Assembly (NCBI GenBank): GCA_047495785.1
Contig: JBLDXI010000055.1
Span: 2,019,284 to 2,083,283, forward strand
Direction of reading: 5' to 3'
DNA length: 64,000 nt
Source of the DNA: Lepidodermella squamata
Taxonomy: Eukaryota > Gastrotricha
The notes under the pieces were generated by a model. The model did not search any database and was not told where the DNA came from. It saw nothing but the letters and a program-made list of their open reading frames with translations. Every line of letters begins with the position of its first letter. The first letter of the stretch is position 1. This document shows, piece by piece, positions 35,086 through 47,059 of the stretch. The translations under genes and the position numbers were made by a program.

Positions 35086-38000
35086 AACTAAGACGACGTA
35101 AATAAAACAGAGAGCTATAAGTCAGCGATAATACACAACTTAGTAGAAGGAACCAGAAAGAAACTAGCAAAAGAAATAAATTTATGAGGTTTCTGAGATT
35201 CTGCAGTGAATATTCAGCAAAGCACTTGATGAATAGGTGCGGCTGAGATCCCTCGGGGTCGCTTAACGGAATATTAAAAGTCGACACAATGGCTCTTGAG
35301 GCAAGCCTGCTTCCTCCATAGACATAACCTATGATTCTTTAGATGACGGGCTCATGACACATCGGGAAAGAGCGCGTAGGTAGATCATGAGCCGGCAATA
35401 TTTATTGTTTGTATAATGATCAATGCGGCAGTCTGGTTTTTGCAGCAGTCATTATTCGGCGATTAGCGACAAATGCAACGCAACAGCCAAAAGATGTACT
35501 CCTTCTCTAGAGCGCGGCGCTTCAAAGAAAATATCGTCGCGCTACCGAGACTACACCGGCAATAATGAAGAGGGTGACTCCCCGGCAATGGGCACGTAAA
35601 AAACTAGTCACATATACCGGCACCGAATTTTCGGTGTAGCGGCGACAGCGGCAAATAATTACGGTGTATCGGTGCGGCACTCGCGGACCGAAATAAGTTT
35701 GTGTACACTGCACGGCCTTATTCGCTGGGCATAGCAAGACTGCAACATGCCAGTGCGAAGCTTTACAGGCTGTTAAATCATCGCATGGGCGTTGGCATTC
35801 ATTAAAGCCAGCGACAAACAGGCATTGGCGACCACGCCTCCAATACTGGGCGCGCGGAAGGCTCTGAAGCCTTTCTGGCCTAGCAATAAGCGCCATATAT
35901 AGGCTTGTGCGGAACAAAAATAACAAGCATATAGCTAGCGAAAAATCCGCCGCAACCACGGTCCATTGTAAGTCCAAGAGCCGCTGCTATGGCTATTTGC
36001 ATTCGGCAGAATGCAAGTGCCGCTCGAAGACTGTCGCCGAAGGTTTTATCACTGCTCAAGTGGGAGGAATGACGAGGAGTAAGCTTAGAAAGCTGTACAT
36101 ATGTATACTTTTAGCATGGCGAAAATAAATGTATTGTACACGGGAGATGAAGGAAGAAATAATGCATAAAACTGCGATGGCGATGTGTTTGCAAGGCCAT
36201 TTCGCACAGCAGGCATCAGGGGCAGGGCTGAGCAAGAGAGCACGTAAGGAGCCGCAAACAAAGATATGGTGAAAACTACCATCGTGCGCGGTAAAAATAG
36301 CAGTATCCCATTAAGTGTATGCGCACGAAGACGTATCAAAAAACTGACGCTGTGTCCAACGGTTGCCTAATACATGCGAGTTCCATATATAACGTTCTCT
36401 TGATTGCCGGGTTTATAGCGCTTACATCCCGACGAAGCTGTCTATATAATTATTATTATTTTGGTGAGCGGGTGCGGAACTCAGACGGCTCGCGAGCGCG
36501 TTTTACCTCCTCCCTTTTATCGTAGCTCTCAGCCCCGTGATTAACATAAATAATAACAACAGCAATCTTGCATTGCAAGATCGCAAGCTTGCTAAACTTT
36601 CCGCGTACATTTCCGGATCCAGGGCGCGAGTATTAGATCTGATATACGCCATTACTTTTTCAAGAAGCAGCGTTCCGTCTTCGTAAGCGCTAGTTTTTCG
36701 AAAGCGCGGCAGCTAGCCTTTACTTTTCCTAAGGCGGTGGCGAGTGGCGAGCATGAATTGCCGTGGTTACATGCCCAAATGCAATACTCAAAGCGGTATT
36801 GAGCGGTATGAAACTGCATCTGGTTTATAAAACAGTTCTATATGATGAGTAACCACTCATTATTTTATCGCTGCGAGTATTATCTATCTATTTCGCCATA
36901 TTATCATCATCAGCGTTCGGAAACTTATCAGAATAGCGAATGTGAGATGTTTTGCGCGCCGGCGCACCCAGCGCGCCAATCACAATGTAGCGCAGATAAA
37001 ACAAATGCCATGCTAAACAAGCTAAGCCGGGAGCGTCGAAAAGTCAGAGGCCGTATTCGATCGTAAAAATCGCAACATGATGGCCGCGCGCTCGCGAAAG
37101 AGATGCAGTACATCAGCAAACATGATAGCGAACGGTGAGCGAATATACTGGTTTGCCTTGAGACACGGCTGAGGTGAACTGCAAGCCCAGATCAGCAAAT
37201 ACGAAGAAGAAGAATGCGATCTGGTACGCCAATCAAGAGAGAGCAATATTGAGGTTGTTTTCGAAAGGGCCCTCGCGGCTGTTCGCATTACAAATAATAC
37301 TACTTCCAATCTATTTACTACGACGCAAGAAAATGATTAAATACGGAAGTGATGTAGTAAAGTGCAAAAAGCTACAGAGAGTGATGCTCTGATGAGAGCA
37401 AAGAAGAAGGAATAAGGATCATTCACACCCATAATGTTAACCTTGGGGTATCAATCTATTATCAGTAGAAACCGAGAATAATAAGATATATATATATAGA
37501 GAGAGAGAATTTTCAAAGCGCCGCTTCGTGAATAAAGCGAGGAAAGAATAAAGCGCATTTTCTACTTCATCTATGGCAATTATGAAAGTACAAAGCCGCA
37601 CGCAAAATCGTAATTTTGCTGTTATTCTTACAACCAGAACCATATATATTTATAATATATCGCTCGAGGTAATATATAATACGCGAATAAATTCAGAAAC
37701 AGAGCGCTTTGTTATGACGCTACCTTAGCTGTGGCTGTGCGAGAGCCCGCTAATCGCTTTTGAAAAATATAACTATGCGCACAGGCGCTTCCGAGTACCA
37801 TGGCTTAGTACCTTTAGTGGTCGCCGTATATTAAATTTTCTGAATGAAGTTTCCAACTTCGCAGAGAAGTGTCATGAGGACACATAAAATTTCTACAAAT
37901 TTGTGGTTCATAGACCGCATATTTGTAAAAAGTTGGGAACAAGTTGGCTGATTTCCTGTAGAGATATTATACAATATCCCGGTGGATATCATAGGTGGAT

Positions 38001-38094
38001 AGCACGATGAATATCGGCCTGAAGGACGAATATCCATCGCTGTCCACCGATGACACCCGGATATGGGTTTATCCGGCATCAAAAATCATCATCA
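35086..38094. other. Gene-poor intergenic DNA
   Basis: No convincing exons. It contains a (TA)n(GA)n microsatellite (about 37486-37506) and an imperfect foldback at about 37973-38071 (ATATCCCGGTG ... CACCCGGATAT with an inner TGGATAGC / GCTGTCCA pair), possibly a small MITE. Open frames such as 35522-35977 (-) are low-quality chance frames. Confidence 0.4.
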
Positions 38095-38345
38095 AATACG
38101 GATAACTCTTCCTCTTCCCTTCTATTCTTCCTTATCTTCTTTCGCCTCTATCTTCCTTCTTCCTTCTTCTTTTATAGCTGACCTCTGCGCGCGGCCCTCT
38201 TTGTTTTCACCCCTTTGTTGAAGAATTCTTGTGTTTGAGCCACTGACGCGAGCCAATCAGCTTTGACACATTATTCGAACATTATTAAGGCGCATTCTTT
38301 ATTAATATTTTGTTTGCTGTTTCACACACACAGCGATTGACAGAT
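38095..38345. repeat. Dispersed repeat with TTCTTCC tract (copy B)
   Basis: Same order as 28140-28530: TTCTTCC pyrimidine tract, then TTGAGCCACTGACGCGAGCC, then TTAAGGCGCATTCTTTATTA and TTTGCTGTT. The two copies are clearly related but diverged. Confidence 0.65.
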
Positions 38346-39975
38346 ATTGTCGCACGCATAAATAAGTGTATATAGTGTCATGTAAGTGTGCATGATGTGT
38401 TGAAATGCAAAATGCAGTAAATGACTAAAAAAGCGTAAAACAATAAGAACTCTTATCAATATTTATAAAATAAAACTGTCGACAAGCTTCGAAACACGGC
38501 GTGGGCGCAGAGTGTGGAATGAAAGATGGCTGGAAAAGTTGAACGGTGACGTGGTTGAATTTTTACCGGCTTCAGTTATCTGGGCGCCAGCAATAGAGGA
38601 TGCGCTACCATGCTGACGGTAAGTTTTACTTTTAACATCGGACCCAGAGCAACTGATTTGTCCTATAAACGCATTTCCTCAATAAATGGAAAACAATCAG
38701 TAACTTGAAATAAATGTGCACATCTACATCATGCTCTCAAGAGCTTTTTAGCTCTTAACATGAAAATGATTTGCAACGCAAATACATTCGACTCAAAATA
38801 GTTCACCTTCGGTCGAAATAGCTGCGAGCTGTAACTGAAACACAATTATATCTGCTACATAAGCCCACCCATGTAGCAGACACCGGCTGCATGCGTACCA
38901 CCATTACCGTGTTGCACAATAATAGGTACATGAACAATATACAGGCTGAGCAAAAAAGAGGCGCTATCTCGGCGCCAGTGCTGCTTTGCCGTCGTGCGAA
39001 TGATGATCGTTGCGAAAAATTTGAAAAGCTTCAAGATATGATAAGATATGATATGAAAAGACAATCTATAGCTGTGACCTATGGAATATAATGCTAATAG
39101 GTGGAACTCGATTTGCCAGCATTTTTAGGTATGCATCAGCATTTTCACGCATTATCGTAGCATCTATACAGCGCAGGAAGCAGAAACTATATAGCGGATA
39201 CTAGTATTTTTACAGCAGGTATTGTGCTGCTGTTTCTTTTTGCTGAGCGAAAAGTTACATAATTCGGAACAGATTCGCCGTCGCTGTCAATCGCTGTTTT
39301 AATATGTACATCGCTCCTCACTTCTCAGCCCCAATTTTTCTACCCAATAGCCAATAGACGTAACCTAGGTTATCGCATTTACCTGCTTTAGGAACTAATG
39401 CGGTACACTCTTAGATTTTGCTCTGGAATTGAAATCTGAAAGAATTTCGGCTTTTGGAGTAATTTTCTCGAGAATCAGTGCCAGTCTAGTTTACGACCTT
39501 ACGAAATTATCGAAAAAAAACTAATTTTCGATAAGGTCAGATTATGATAAGGGCCCGCAGCGATATGCCCAAGTTGTAATAGAGATGCTCCGAAACCTAA
39601 AAAGTGGAAGGCCTCCATGAGCCACAGCATCATTTCGATGATGTACTCCTGACGAGTACGGAGGCACCCTTTGATTAAAAATTTGCATAAAATATAGGTT
39701 GTAAGGTTATAAGGTTAAAATTCGATATATCTCTTTTATTATTTACAAATAAATTCAGGCGCACACAGGTTATCATTAGTAGGCTTATAGCCGACGCCCT
39801 AGGACGTTCATATTTTCTTCTCTCTTGTTTGGAAAATCGCCATAATTGTGCCCATTTTAAAAGACGATAAGGATTCGCGGCTTCTTGATTCATGTAAACT
39901 GTAAATAATATACACCCTACACCCGTATCGCTGCTAGCGACTTCGCACAAACGTTTAGGGTTTAGCAACGAGGTT
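38346..39975. other. Intergenic DNA, no gene recognised
   Basis: A short imperfect inverted repeat is present at about 39496-39538 (GACCTTACGAAATTATCG ... CGATAAGGTC). Nothing else that I can support. Confidence 0.4.
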
Positions 39976-40039
39976 TTAGTGTTTGTTTTGATCGTTTTTA
40001 TGTAATAAACGACATAAAAACGATCAAAACAAACACTAA
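39976..40039. repeat. Perfect hairpin: 28-bp arms, 8-nt loop
   Basis: Arm 39976-40003 (begins TTAGTGTTTGTTTTGATCG) is the exact reverse complement of 40012-40039; the loop is AATAAACG. No mismatch in 28 bp. It could be a very small foldback element or a recent inverted duplication. It extrudes readily in principle, but no function is shown. Confidence 0.9.
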
Positions 40040-41550
40040 TCATCAACCATGATCTCTTGTTTATAAGCTTTACATTATACAGACTGTCTACTTACACACA
40101 AATTTTATATCTATGAAATGTTATATTGTACCCCCTGAATCATCGTGGCATCAAGTTGTCGCGCCGAGAGCGCTGCGAGGCGTATGGCTGAAAAATAAAA
40201 TCTCGATATGCCAACGATCGCTGCCTAATTCTAATTCCTCTTCTTCTCTTCTTCCTTGAAAAAAATATATCTACCGCGTCACCAGTTAGTTTTTAGTTCG
40301 CTAAGATCAACTATCGAAGCAAATTTCCCCTTTTTTCCTGTTCATAAGCAACATAGGTAGTATAGCTCTATCCCCAGTGGTCGCATTTGTCTCCTCCAAT
40401 TGTAATTAGTTTTCTCAGGATAACGGTTCGTCCCGAGTTGGCAAAGCGGCTTTTGCCGCCGATGCCATTTATTGAGAGTACGGCAATGGTCACGCATCTT
40501 GTGCGAACTGTGAAGTGACGGAAGCGTCGGCTGACACTCACGCAGCGGTAGTGCAACCGCTGGTGGCTAAAACTATATAGATCCGGCGCAATGAAAAGCC
40601 CTGATTTCTGGAAATTATGGTGGTCCGACATCCTCAATCGCACTTGAATTGTACGGAGAGCCTATTCCACTAGTCAATAGGGTACGGTACCTCAGCCTCC
40701 ATCCTCAGCCGCCATACTCCAGCTGGAACACACTCAAAGGCAGATCACAACTCGTGACACATCGCGTCGTTCAAACGAACGGGGCTTTTCCTTGCAGCTT
40801 ATTTATTTCAAAGTTTCAAGATTAAATTAATATCTTATCCGCCCTACATTTTTGCATCGCATGCTTCTGCCATAAATAATGAGGCGCATGAAGTTGCGGA
40901 AGTTGAAGAAATCGGTTGGTAATAGGATTTCTAAAATATGAAAATTACGAAAATGTAATTCTTAAGAAAAATTTATCTTTGTGTTGCCGGCTATCAGAAT
41001 TTAAGATTGGGCAAGTTTTAAATTCCGCAGCCGCCATCGTGAAACGTCATCGGTCACCTTTACGACACGAGTCGTGGCTTAGACCCAGCCATAGTGGAAT
41101 TGACTCAATGCGCACTCATTTATGACATTCTTCCTCTTCCATTCTTCCCATCTTCTGAATATTCTTCAGAATTGCAATGATCTTAATGAAAGCATTGATT
41201 TTTGGCGTCCTGTTTCCATCTGTTCAATTGAAATTGCATCAGTTTTTTCTTCTTAAACGGTTATACGCGGCAGGGATTGGCAAGCCATGGCGGAATTATA
41301 TCAGTTGGCAGAAGACTAAATTGCGTCAATTTGAGTCAATCAAGTCGCAGAGATGAAAATTGTCCGTGCAAGGTGCGATTTGCCCATAGCGAGCATGATG
41401 GCGAGATCGCTTTAAAACCTGTCCAACCTGTCATTGGCTGAGATTCGCTCATGGCCTATTATGTAATTTTCTCATATTAGTCTTTTATTTATATAAATTT
41501 CAGAAAATAAAGCAAAATTCATCAACTGCATACTTATTTTACTAGACGAG
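40040..41550. other. Intergenic DNA, no gene recognised
   Basis: Contains TTCTTCC-type stretches near 40238-40256 and 41128-41155, probably short pieces of the dispersed pyrimidine-tract repeat. No exon is supported. Confidence 0.35.
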
Positions 41551-41653
41551 CGTTGAACGCGTAATAATTATGATTTCAAGCAGCAATAACGATGCACGAT
41601 CGACCGAACATCGTTATTGCTGCTTGGAATTCAAATTATTACTCGTTCAACGT
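41551..41653. repeat. Long imperfect hairpin (about 44-bp arms)
   Basis: CGTTGAACG near 41551 pairs with CGTTCAACG near 41645. The inner 18 bp CAAGCAGCAATAACGATG (41577-41594) pair perfectly with 41609-41626, leaving a 14-nt loop. A few bases in the middle of the arms differ in length. Foldback or MITE-like; no protein coding. Confidence 0.8.
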
Positions 41654-43190
41654 TACACGCGCACACGATTGTTATCTTGGAGTATGCCGTGTTTTTCATG
41701 TGTAGTACGCTCATCGTACGCGCACGATAGGGCGTACAGCGCGCATACGACAAAATAGCTGAAATACAACATACGAAGCGCGCGTACATACAATACATAC
41801 AATGTCTATGTATTCCTCCAAGATTGTTATACTCAGCTCAAAAAACATCAACGCACATTTGCGTGACAGTTTTATTGAATAGTGGCAAAACACCGTAACT
41901 CCTAAAGATTCGAAAAATACCAACTAATAGAGAATAAATAATTATAGTAATCACGACGCGCGCGCCATATGCTGCCGACCACTCGCGCACAGCTCGCTTA
42001 ATCGCACCGCTGAACAACGCCAGCATTTTGACTGACATCGACAACAACGGTGACCAAGATGATTCGATATCGCTAGAGCAAACCCGAGAAGAATTCTTAG
42101 ATGAATGGAAAAAATGAAAGATAGAACCCGTATTGGGAGAAAAAAGAATAACGAAAGGTCGGGGTACATCTACTTGCCACTCCCCAGCAGCAATCATTGC
42201 ATTCACGTTGCATCAACTATCGTACAAAAATAAGGAACATACCTTTCGGACTGCTAATAATATCTGCTGTTTCGACCTCGAGAGATTGACTTTTGGTTGG
42301 AGCACAGCAGGAAAACAAATCAGCCAAGGGCATTGGCTATTAGCTGCTATCAATAAAGAAATCGCGCTATATTAATATTGTTATATTGCGTTTATATGAA
42401 AATTCGTGCTACTTGCGCATCGAACATGAAAAAATCTAAAGATATAACAAGGAAAAACATATGAGATGATTGGATTCAAGCTTGAATCATGCCGGGTCCC
42501 GTGGTTTGCTTCTTCTCGAAAAGGAGTAGTCGTTGAAACTAATACATACGAATAAGAAGGATAAAGGTGAGAGCTCTCTCGGCGACTAGCTTTCTAATTC
42601 GGCTTCCTCAGCAATCGGCAAGTGAATTTCTTACCTTACATATTATACCCTAAAACCTGGAGAAGCAAATCACATATCATTTTGGTGAAAAGAACAAAGG
42701 CCCTTTCAATGTTTACTAGAGATTCCGCTGTGCATCAGGTGTAAAAAAGCCTCATTTTACTCATCAGGTCTGGGGCGGCCGGCAAGTTTGAAATATCTGC
42801 AATGAGCGCGGCCGGATGCCATTGGATGCCAAAAAAAACCGCGGCGCAATATAACACAGCCCAATTTCACTACATACGCGAGCGTTAAAAATCCCGCTTG
42901 CACGTGCAAGCGGTAAAAAAATTAGATGTACGGATTAAAGGATCGCTGCGGTCCGGCGCAGACATTTATAACAATGAATATCACCGCTATTTCACGATTT
43001 ACTTGTCTTGATGAGCACACATGGTTGAACTGATATATACAAATATAATAGGCCCTCCTATATCGCAATGATATCAGATTTAATGTTATTGGCTAAATAA
43101 ACGTATAGCGCTGATGTGCCAGAATATGGCAACACTTCTTTTATGATATAACCTCATCTCGCATCAGGATATTGTAAAGCACCAACCGAT
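41654..43190. other. Intergenic DNA with a 20-bp palindrome
   Basis: Bases 42894-42913 read CCGCTTGCACGTGCAAGCGG, a perfect palindrome with a CACGTG (E-box) centre. The surrounding open frames are short and overlap on both strands. No gene is supported. Confidence 0.4.
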
Positions 43191-43335
43191 TTTTTTGCCT
43201 TCTTACCTATATTTCTCTATTTCTCTATTTCTTTATAATCTTTACGTCTTTATAAGATGGGCGTCACATCTTCTTTCTACGAGTTTTTATTAAGGCGGAC
43301 TTTTTATTTTTGTTGCATTTTTATTACAATTGTCT
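43191..43335. repeat. Fragment of the dispersed pyrimidine-tract repeat (copy C)
   Basis: Pyrimidine-rich TATTTCTCTATTTC units are followed by TTATTAAGGCGGACTTTTTA, which matches the TTATTAAGGCGCATT.TTTA block of the copies at 28140 and 38095. Truncated. Confidence 0.45.
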
Positions 43336-43658
43336 ATTCAATTACAATATAAAATATAAGGCGAGTGCAGCGATGCCTTGAGACCTGAGATTAAATGAAG
43401 CGAAGCCGAGTCTAGTTGCGGAAGGCGAGTGACACGAGCCGAAAATTGCATGGTCGGAGACAGTCGAGACGTTCTTTATTCTTACTTCTTTCGCCTTTTT
43501 CGTTTCTTTCTAGCGGATATGATAGAGCGCAACGACCAATTGCGGCGGCGGGCCGCTTCTTGCCATCGATACGTAAATTAAAATTCAACGCGTTTTTTGA
43601 CATGAAAAACGACGCAGCGGACGAAGTTTTGACAATCATACCTTTGATTTTGAATTAA

Positions 43659-44000
43659 TTTCCCGCCAAAATAGGCGTAACCCTAACCCTAATCCTTAAC
43701 ACTATTCCTAGGGCTTAACCCTAATCCTTAACACTATTCCTAGGGCTTAACCATAATCATTAACACTAACCCTAATCGATAATCCCTAACCCTAGTCGAT
43801 ATCGATTGATTTTTCCAACGGAAAAATAATTTGAAATTTTCCCGCCAAAAACTATTTTACCGCCAAATTATGACCTTGACACACACACAATATTCCCGCC
43901 AAAACCCTAGTCAAAATTTGAATTTTCCAAAATTCCAACGGTCACTCGCTAGTTTTTGAAAAGGAAAATTGAAACTTTCCCGCCAACCATTATTTCAGCG
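43659..44000. other. Degenerate CCCTAA repeats and four TTCCCGCC(A/AA) motifs
   Basis: 43678-43800 holds degenerate telomeric DNA on the opposite strand from the main arrays (AACCCTAACCCTAATCC, with a segment of about 37 bp containing ACACTATTCCTAGGGCTTAA repeated twice). Around and after it, TTCCCGCCAA or a close form occurs at about 43660, 43839, 43893 and 43978, with additional CCGCCAAA or GCGCCAAA nearby. The motif equals the E2F-type consensus TTTCCCGC, but copies of an old satellite would look the same. Confidence 0.6.
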
Positions 44001-44477
44001 CCAAAATACCAAAATGTGACCTTGACTCTTCCGGCATAAATTCAAACTTCTAAAATGTAATGGGCATGTGACGCAAAAGTAACCAATGCATGAGTCATCT
44101 TGCAAGAGTGAAAGTACCCTCTGGAATTGTCACGTTTTACGAGACCAAGCCAAGCTTTTATGTCTCGCCAACGGTCAGCTGCGAATATTCTTAAAATGTC
44201 AGCTTGACATAACGGCAACTTGCTATGATAATAAATGCGGAGTCAACCTTTTCGTCATATGTGTAGATTCCGCTCTGGTAATGAAAGACATTTCAGCATA
44301 CAAAAGTTAGTAAAACTCGACTGCATTTTTCTATTTGTATCCTTGGATTGAGAAAAGCCATGGAGTGCAATCTTTACATTTACTTCGATTAGATTTCGAT
44401 AGCGATTTCGAAATACAAAGGTTAATATAATGTTTAATAATATTGTAATAATGTTGATTATTTTTTTTATATACAGG

Positions 44478-44740
44478 TCACCAGTTGGCATTTTCCTCCT
44501 TCACAGGAGGACTAGGGGGCTGTGGAGGAGGATGAGGTACGAGTAATCCGTGAATGTCCCATATTATCTGGATGATAGTGTTGTAGCTGGCTACTGAGTT
44601 CTGCAAGTGATCATACATTTGACCTGCCTCGTCGTAGCTGAAGAAAGAAAAATATAAGGTATGTTGAATTTTTTGACATTAAATACGTACAGGTTTACAA
44701 ATAGTTGAAAGAAAATTTCAGCTATTTGAGGATTAGCCAT
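44478..44740 (-). CDS. Small two-exon protein, unknown
   Basis: Exon 1 is 44691-44740 and exon 2 is 44478-44637, joined across a 53-bp intron (GTACGT...TTCTTCAG); 69 residues. The protein starts MANPQIAEIFFQLF, continues as an amphipathic helix (NLYDEAGQMYDHLQNSVA, SYNTIIQIIWDI) and ends in a Pro-rich, charged tail (PHPPPQPPSPPVKEENANW). The clean splice, uniform amino-acid content and abrupt Pro-rich end look like a real gene. I do not recognise the family; the shape recalls small helical subunits of larger complexes. It is divergent from the TBP-like gene, with 234 bp between starts. It lacks a signal peptide and membrane segment. Confidence 0.6.
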
Positions 44741-44974
44741 TTCAGGATAAGTAAAGTTGCCAAGTAAAATGATGCGTAAGAATATGACAAGGTATTGTAC
44801 AGTTGATATAAATTTTGTAAGATTTCGCCAAAAAATTTTTTTGAAAACTGAGCATTGCATCTCGGCACCATTTATACAATGTATATGCAGAGAAGTCGTA
44901 AACAGGTAGAATGTAATAAAAAGCAAGTAAATTCGTCATGTTACCTCATTTTCTCATTTTTCTTGGAATATTAA

Positions 44975-45523
44975 ATGCTTGAAATTGATGTTACTGTGCA
45001 AAATGTTGTTTCCACACTCTCGCTGGGGGTACATTTTGATCTGCGGAAAATTATTCACCTCTTCAAAATGGATGAGCTTAAACAAAAGTTTCCAAATGCT
45101 CTCGTCATTAAAGAGCCGCACTCCAACGCTTTGCTATTGAAAAACGGGAAAGTAGTGCTTTTTACGAAGAATCCTGAACTGGCAAAAATTTATGGGCGAA
45201 AACTGGCAAGGAAACTACAGCGACAAGACAACACTGCCATAAAGGTATCTAAGATTCGCCTGGTAAACAGTACTCTTGCGGGAAAGATGCCAACTGGAAT
45301 AAACATAACTGAGGCCTTAATAGCTCGTGTTGCCAAACTCTGTGCGCGAGTGATATATGATAATACTAGATTTCCGGCACTGCGGTGTAAAAATGTGACC
45401 AATGGTTCAACATGCGTGAATGTATTTTCGTCGGGGTGGATAATAGTGACTGGCATTAAAGATTTAACTACACCTCTGACGCAGCTTGAAACTATATTAT
45501 ATGCGATACTATATGAGAAATAA
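44975..45523 (+). CDS. Divergent TBP-fold protein, intronless
   Basis: 182 residues without introns, the length of a bare TBP core. Two direct repeats are visible. The first is VQNVVSTLSLGVHFDLRKI ... KFPNALVIKEP ... ALLLKNGKVV (TBP: NIVSTVNL...LDLKKI...RFAAVIMRIREP...ALIFSSGKMV), then ELAKIYGRKLARKLQ. The second is IRLVNSTLAG ... TRFPALRC ... VNVFSSGWIIVTG. Of the four DNA-kinking Phe residues of TBP, three align (Phe39, Phe133, Phe151) and one is Leu55. TBP binds TATA boxes or core promoters; whether this copy does is unknown. It could be a TBP paralogue, a TRF2-like factor or a fast-evolving retrocopy. The start at 44975 keeps the first strand; a later Met at 45068 would delete it. It is the last gene before the telomeric domain. 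Confidence 0.75.
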   Translation: MLEIDVTVQNVVSTLSLGVHFDLRKIIHLFKMDELKQKFPNALVIKEPHSNALLLKNGKVVLFTKNPELAKIYGRKLARKLQRQDNTAIKVSKIRLVNSTLAGKMPTGINITEALIARVAKLCARVIYDNTRFPALRCKNVTNGSTCVNVFSSGWIIVTGIKDLTTPLTQLETILYAILYEK

Positions 45524-45966
45524 AAATTGGACGCGACACACACTCGACTGAATGTTAATAGCCTACGTCCATGCTACTATGTAGTAGTAGCATGCCATTG
45601 AAATTGCGTACATTTATTCTTAAATTTAGCGTCTATGATCTTAGGCTGTTCCGATGCTATGGAAAGAAGAACTGCTGTAATAAAAATTAAGATTTCGCAA
45701 TGTAACTCTGGGGAATCAATTCTAATCTGGAGCAGTTATCCACAATTCAAGTTCATCGTTGTACTGTTTCGCCAATGCCTTTAATGTTGACGGAATCATC
45801 ACATTCCGTCGCAGTTTGCTCGAACGAAGTTATTCATAGAAATTAGAAATAGACCGTTTTACACACACTGGAAATCGATGGGATCCTCAGGTATGATTTT
45901 TCATGACTACATTTAATTCAAAATAGCTAAATTTCCATTTCATTCATTCAGATCATAAAGGTTAAA
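45524..45966. other. Boundary between last gene and telomeric repeats
   Basis: AT-rich DNA without exons. A short inverted repeat CATGCTACTA / TAGTAGCATG lies at about 45571-45593. Confidence 0.45.
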
Positions 45967-46038
45967 GGGTTAGGGTTAGGGTTAGGGTTAGGGTTAGGGT
46001 TAGGGTTAGGGTTAGGGTTAGGGTTAGGGTTAGGGTTA
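45967..46038 (+). repeat. Interstitial telomeric array (TTAGGG)~12
   Basis: About twelve perfect TTAGGG repeats start after GTTAAAGGG. The G-rich strand runs rightward, so the chromosome end lies to the right. The last repeat joins the first 4,818-bp unit as GGGTTA|TTGGTAATAG. Confidence 0.97.
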
Positions 46039-46302
46039 TTGGTAATAGTTTAATACAGACGAGCTGCAAACCGGGGCCTCTCGTTTTACCGAGAGTCAAA
46101 CCGGGCACTACCATTACTCCATCATAGGGATCCAAGATGAGCATCATTTTCATGTTTATGATGATTCTTCATCACAAAAATTATGTGTCCCTAACCACTC
46201 CGCAATAATACTGAGATCCGATAAAAAATTCCCGACAAATGGCTCAAAGGAACTCAGACAAAATTTGTATTCAAAGAATGAATACAATTCAATCAGAAGA
46301 AT

Positions 46303-46435
46303 GACCCAGGGGAGTCATTTTCTGCTTGAATTTAATTTACCATGACCCAGGGGAGTCAGGCAAATTATCTATTTTACCATGACCCAGGGGAGTCAGGCAA
46401 ATTATTAATATTTCACCATGACCCAGGGGAGTCAG
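46303..46435 (+). repeat. Four copies of a 38-bp repeat inside the unit
   Basis: The core ATGACCCAGGGGAGTCA occurs at 46301, 46343, 46379 and 46418 with similar spacing and AAATTA-type spacers. The core contains the near-palindrome GACCCAGGGGAGTC. The array recurs in every full copy of the 4,818-bp unit. Confidence 0.85.
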
Positions 46436-47059
46436 GGAAATTACAAAGGATAGAATTAGAAATAAATAAATTGTAAACATTTCAACATAAGTCTACTGCC
46501 TTGGAACAGTTTCATAACTTCGGAAAAATTGCTTACTTTCCGTCAAACGTTGAAGCAAAAGTTATGAAGGGTTTTACACTAGTGTCCTCAAACTTACTAT
46601 ATGTTGAAAACAAAGTTTAACAGATAGTGCTCTTGAAGAGCGATTGATAATTTTACAGTCTTCGAGAAAGACTTTTATAAGCTTCTTTGATTGAATGGCT
46701 GCGTAAATTATTTTCTCGCCAGATTTTGCCAATCGTCGTGCCAAGTCAAGTCACATGGATCTTATTCATGCGTTGTATTTAATTAGCGAGTCGTTCTTTA
46801 TGAATGAAATAAGATTCCAAGCTCAAGTCACGTGCAAACTAGAGCACATAAAAAATTATTTCCAAGATATTTTTGGAAATTAAAATGCAAATTACAGCAT
46901 GAACACAAGAAGCGGGCAAAACTGACAAGTGCAGATGCATCCCCTGAAGGTGCACCTCATCGTTATGCCAATCGTATTCAGCGGGAATGAAAACTTAACA
47001 AGCGAAATAAATGAGCAAGTAATTTCACAAAATTATGACCCAACAGGTCACGTTAAATA

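Noticed and set aside
35522-35977. 151-codon minus-strand frame rich in Cys and Arg
   Set aside because: Erratic composition, no domain, no splice partner.
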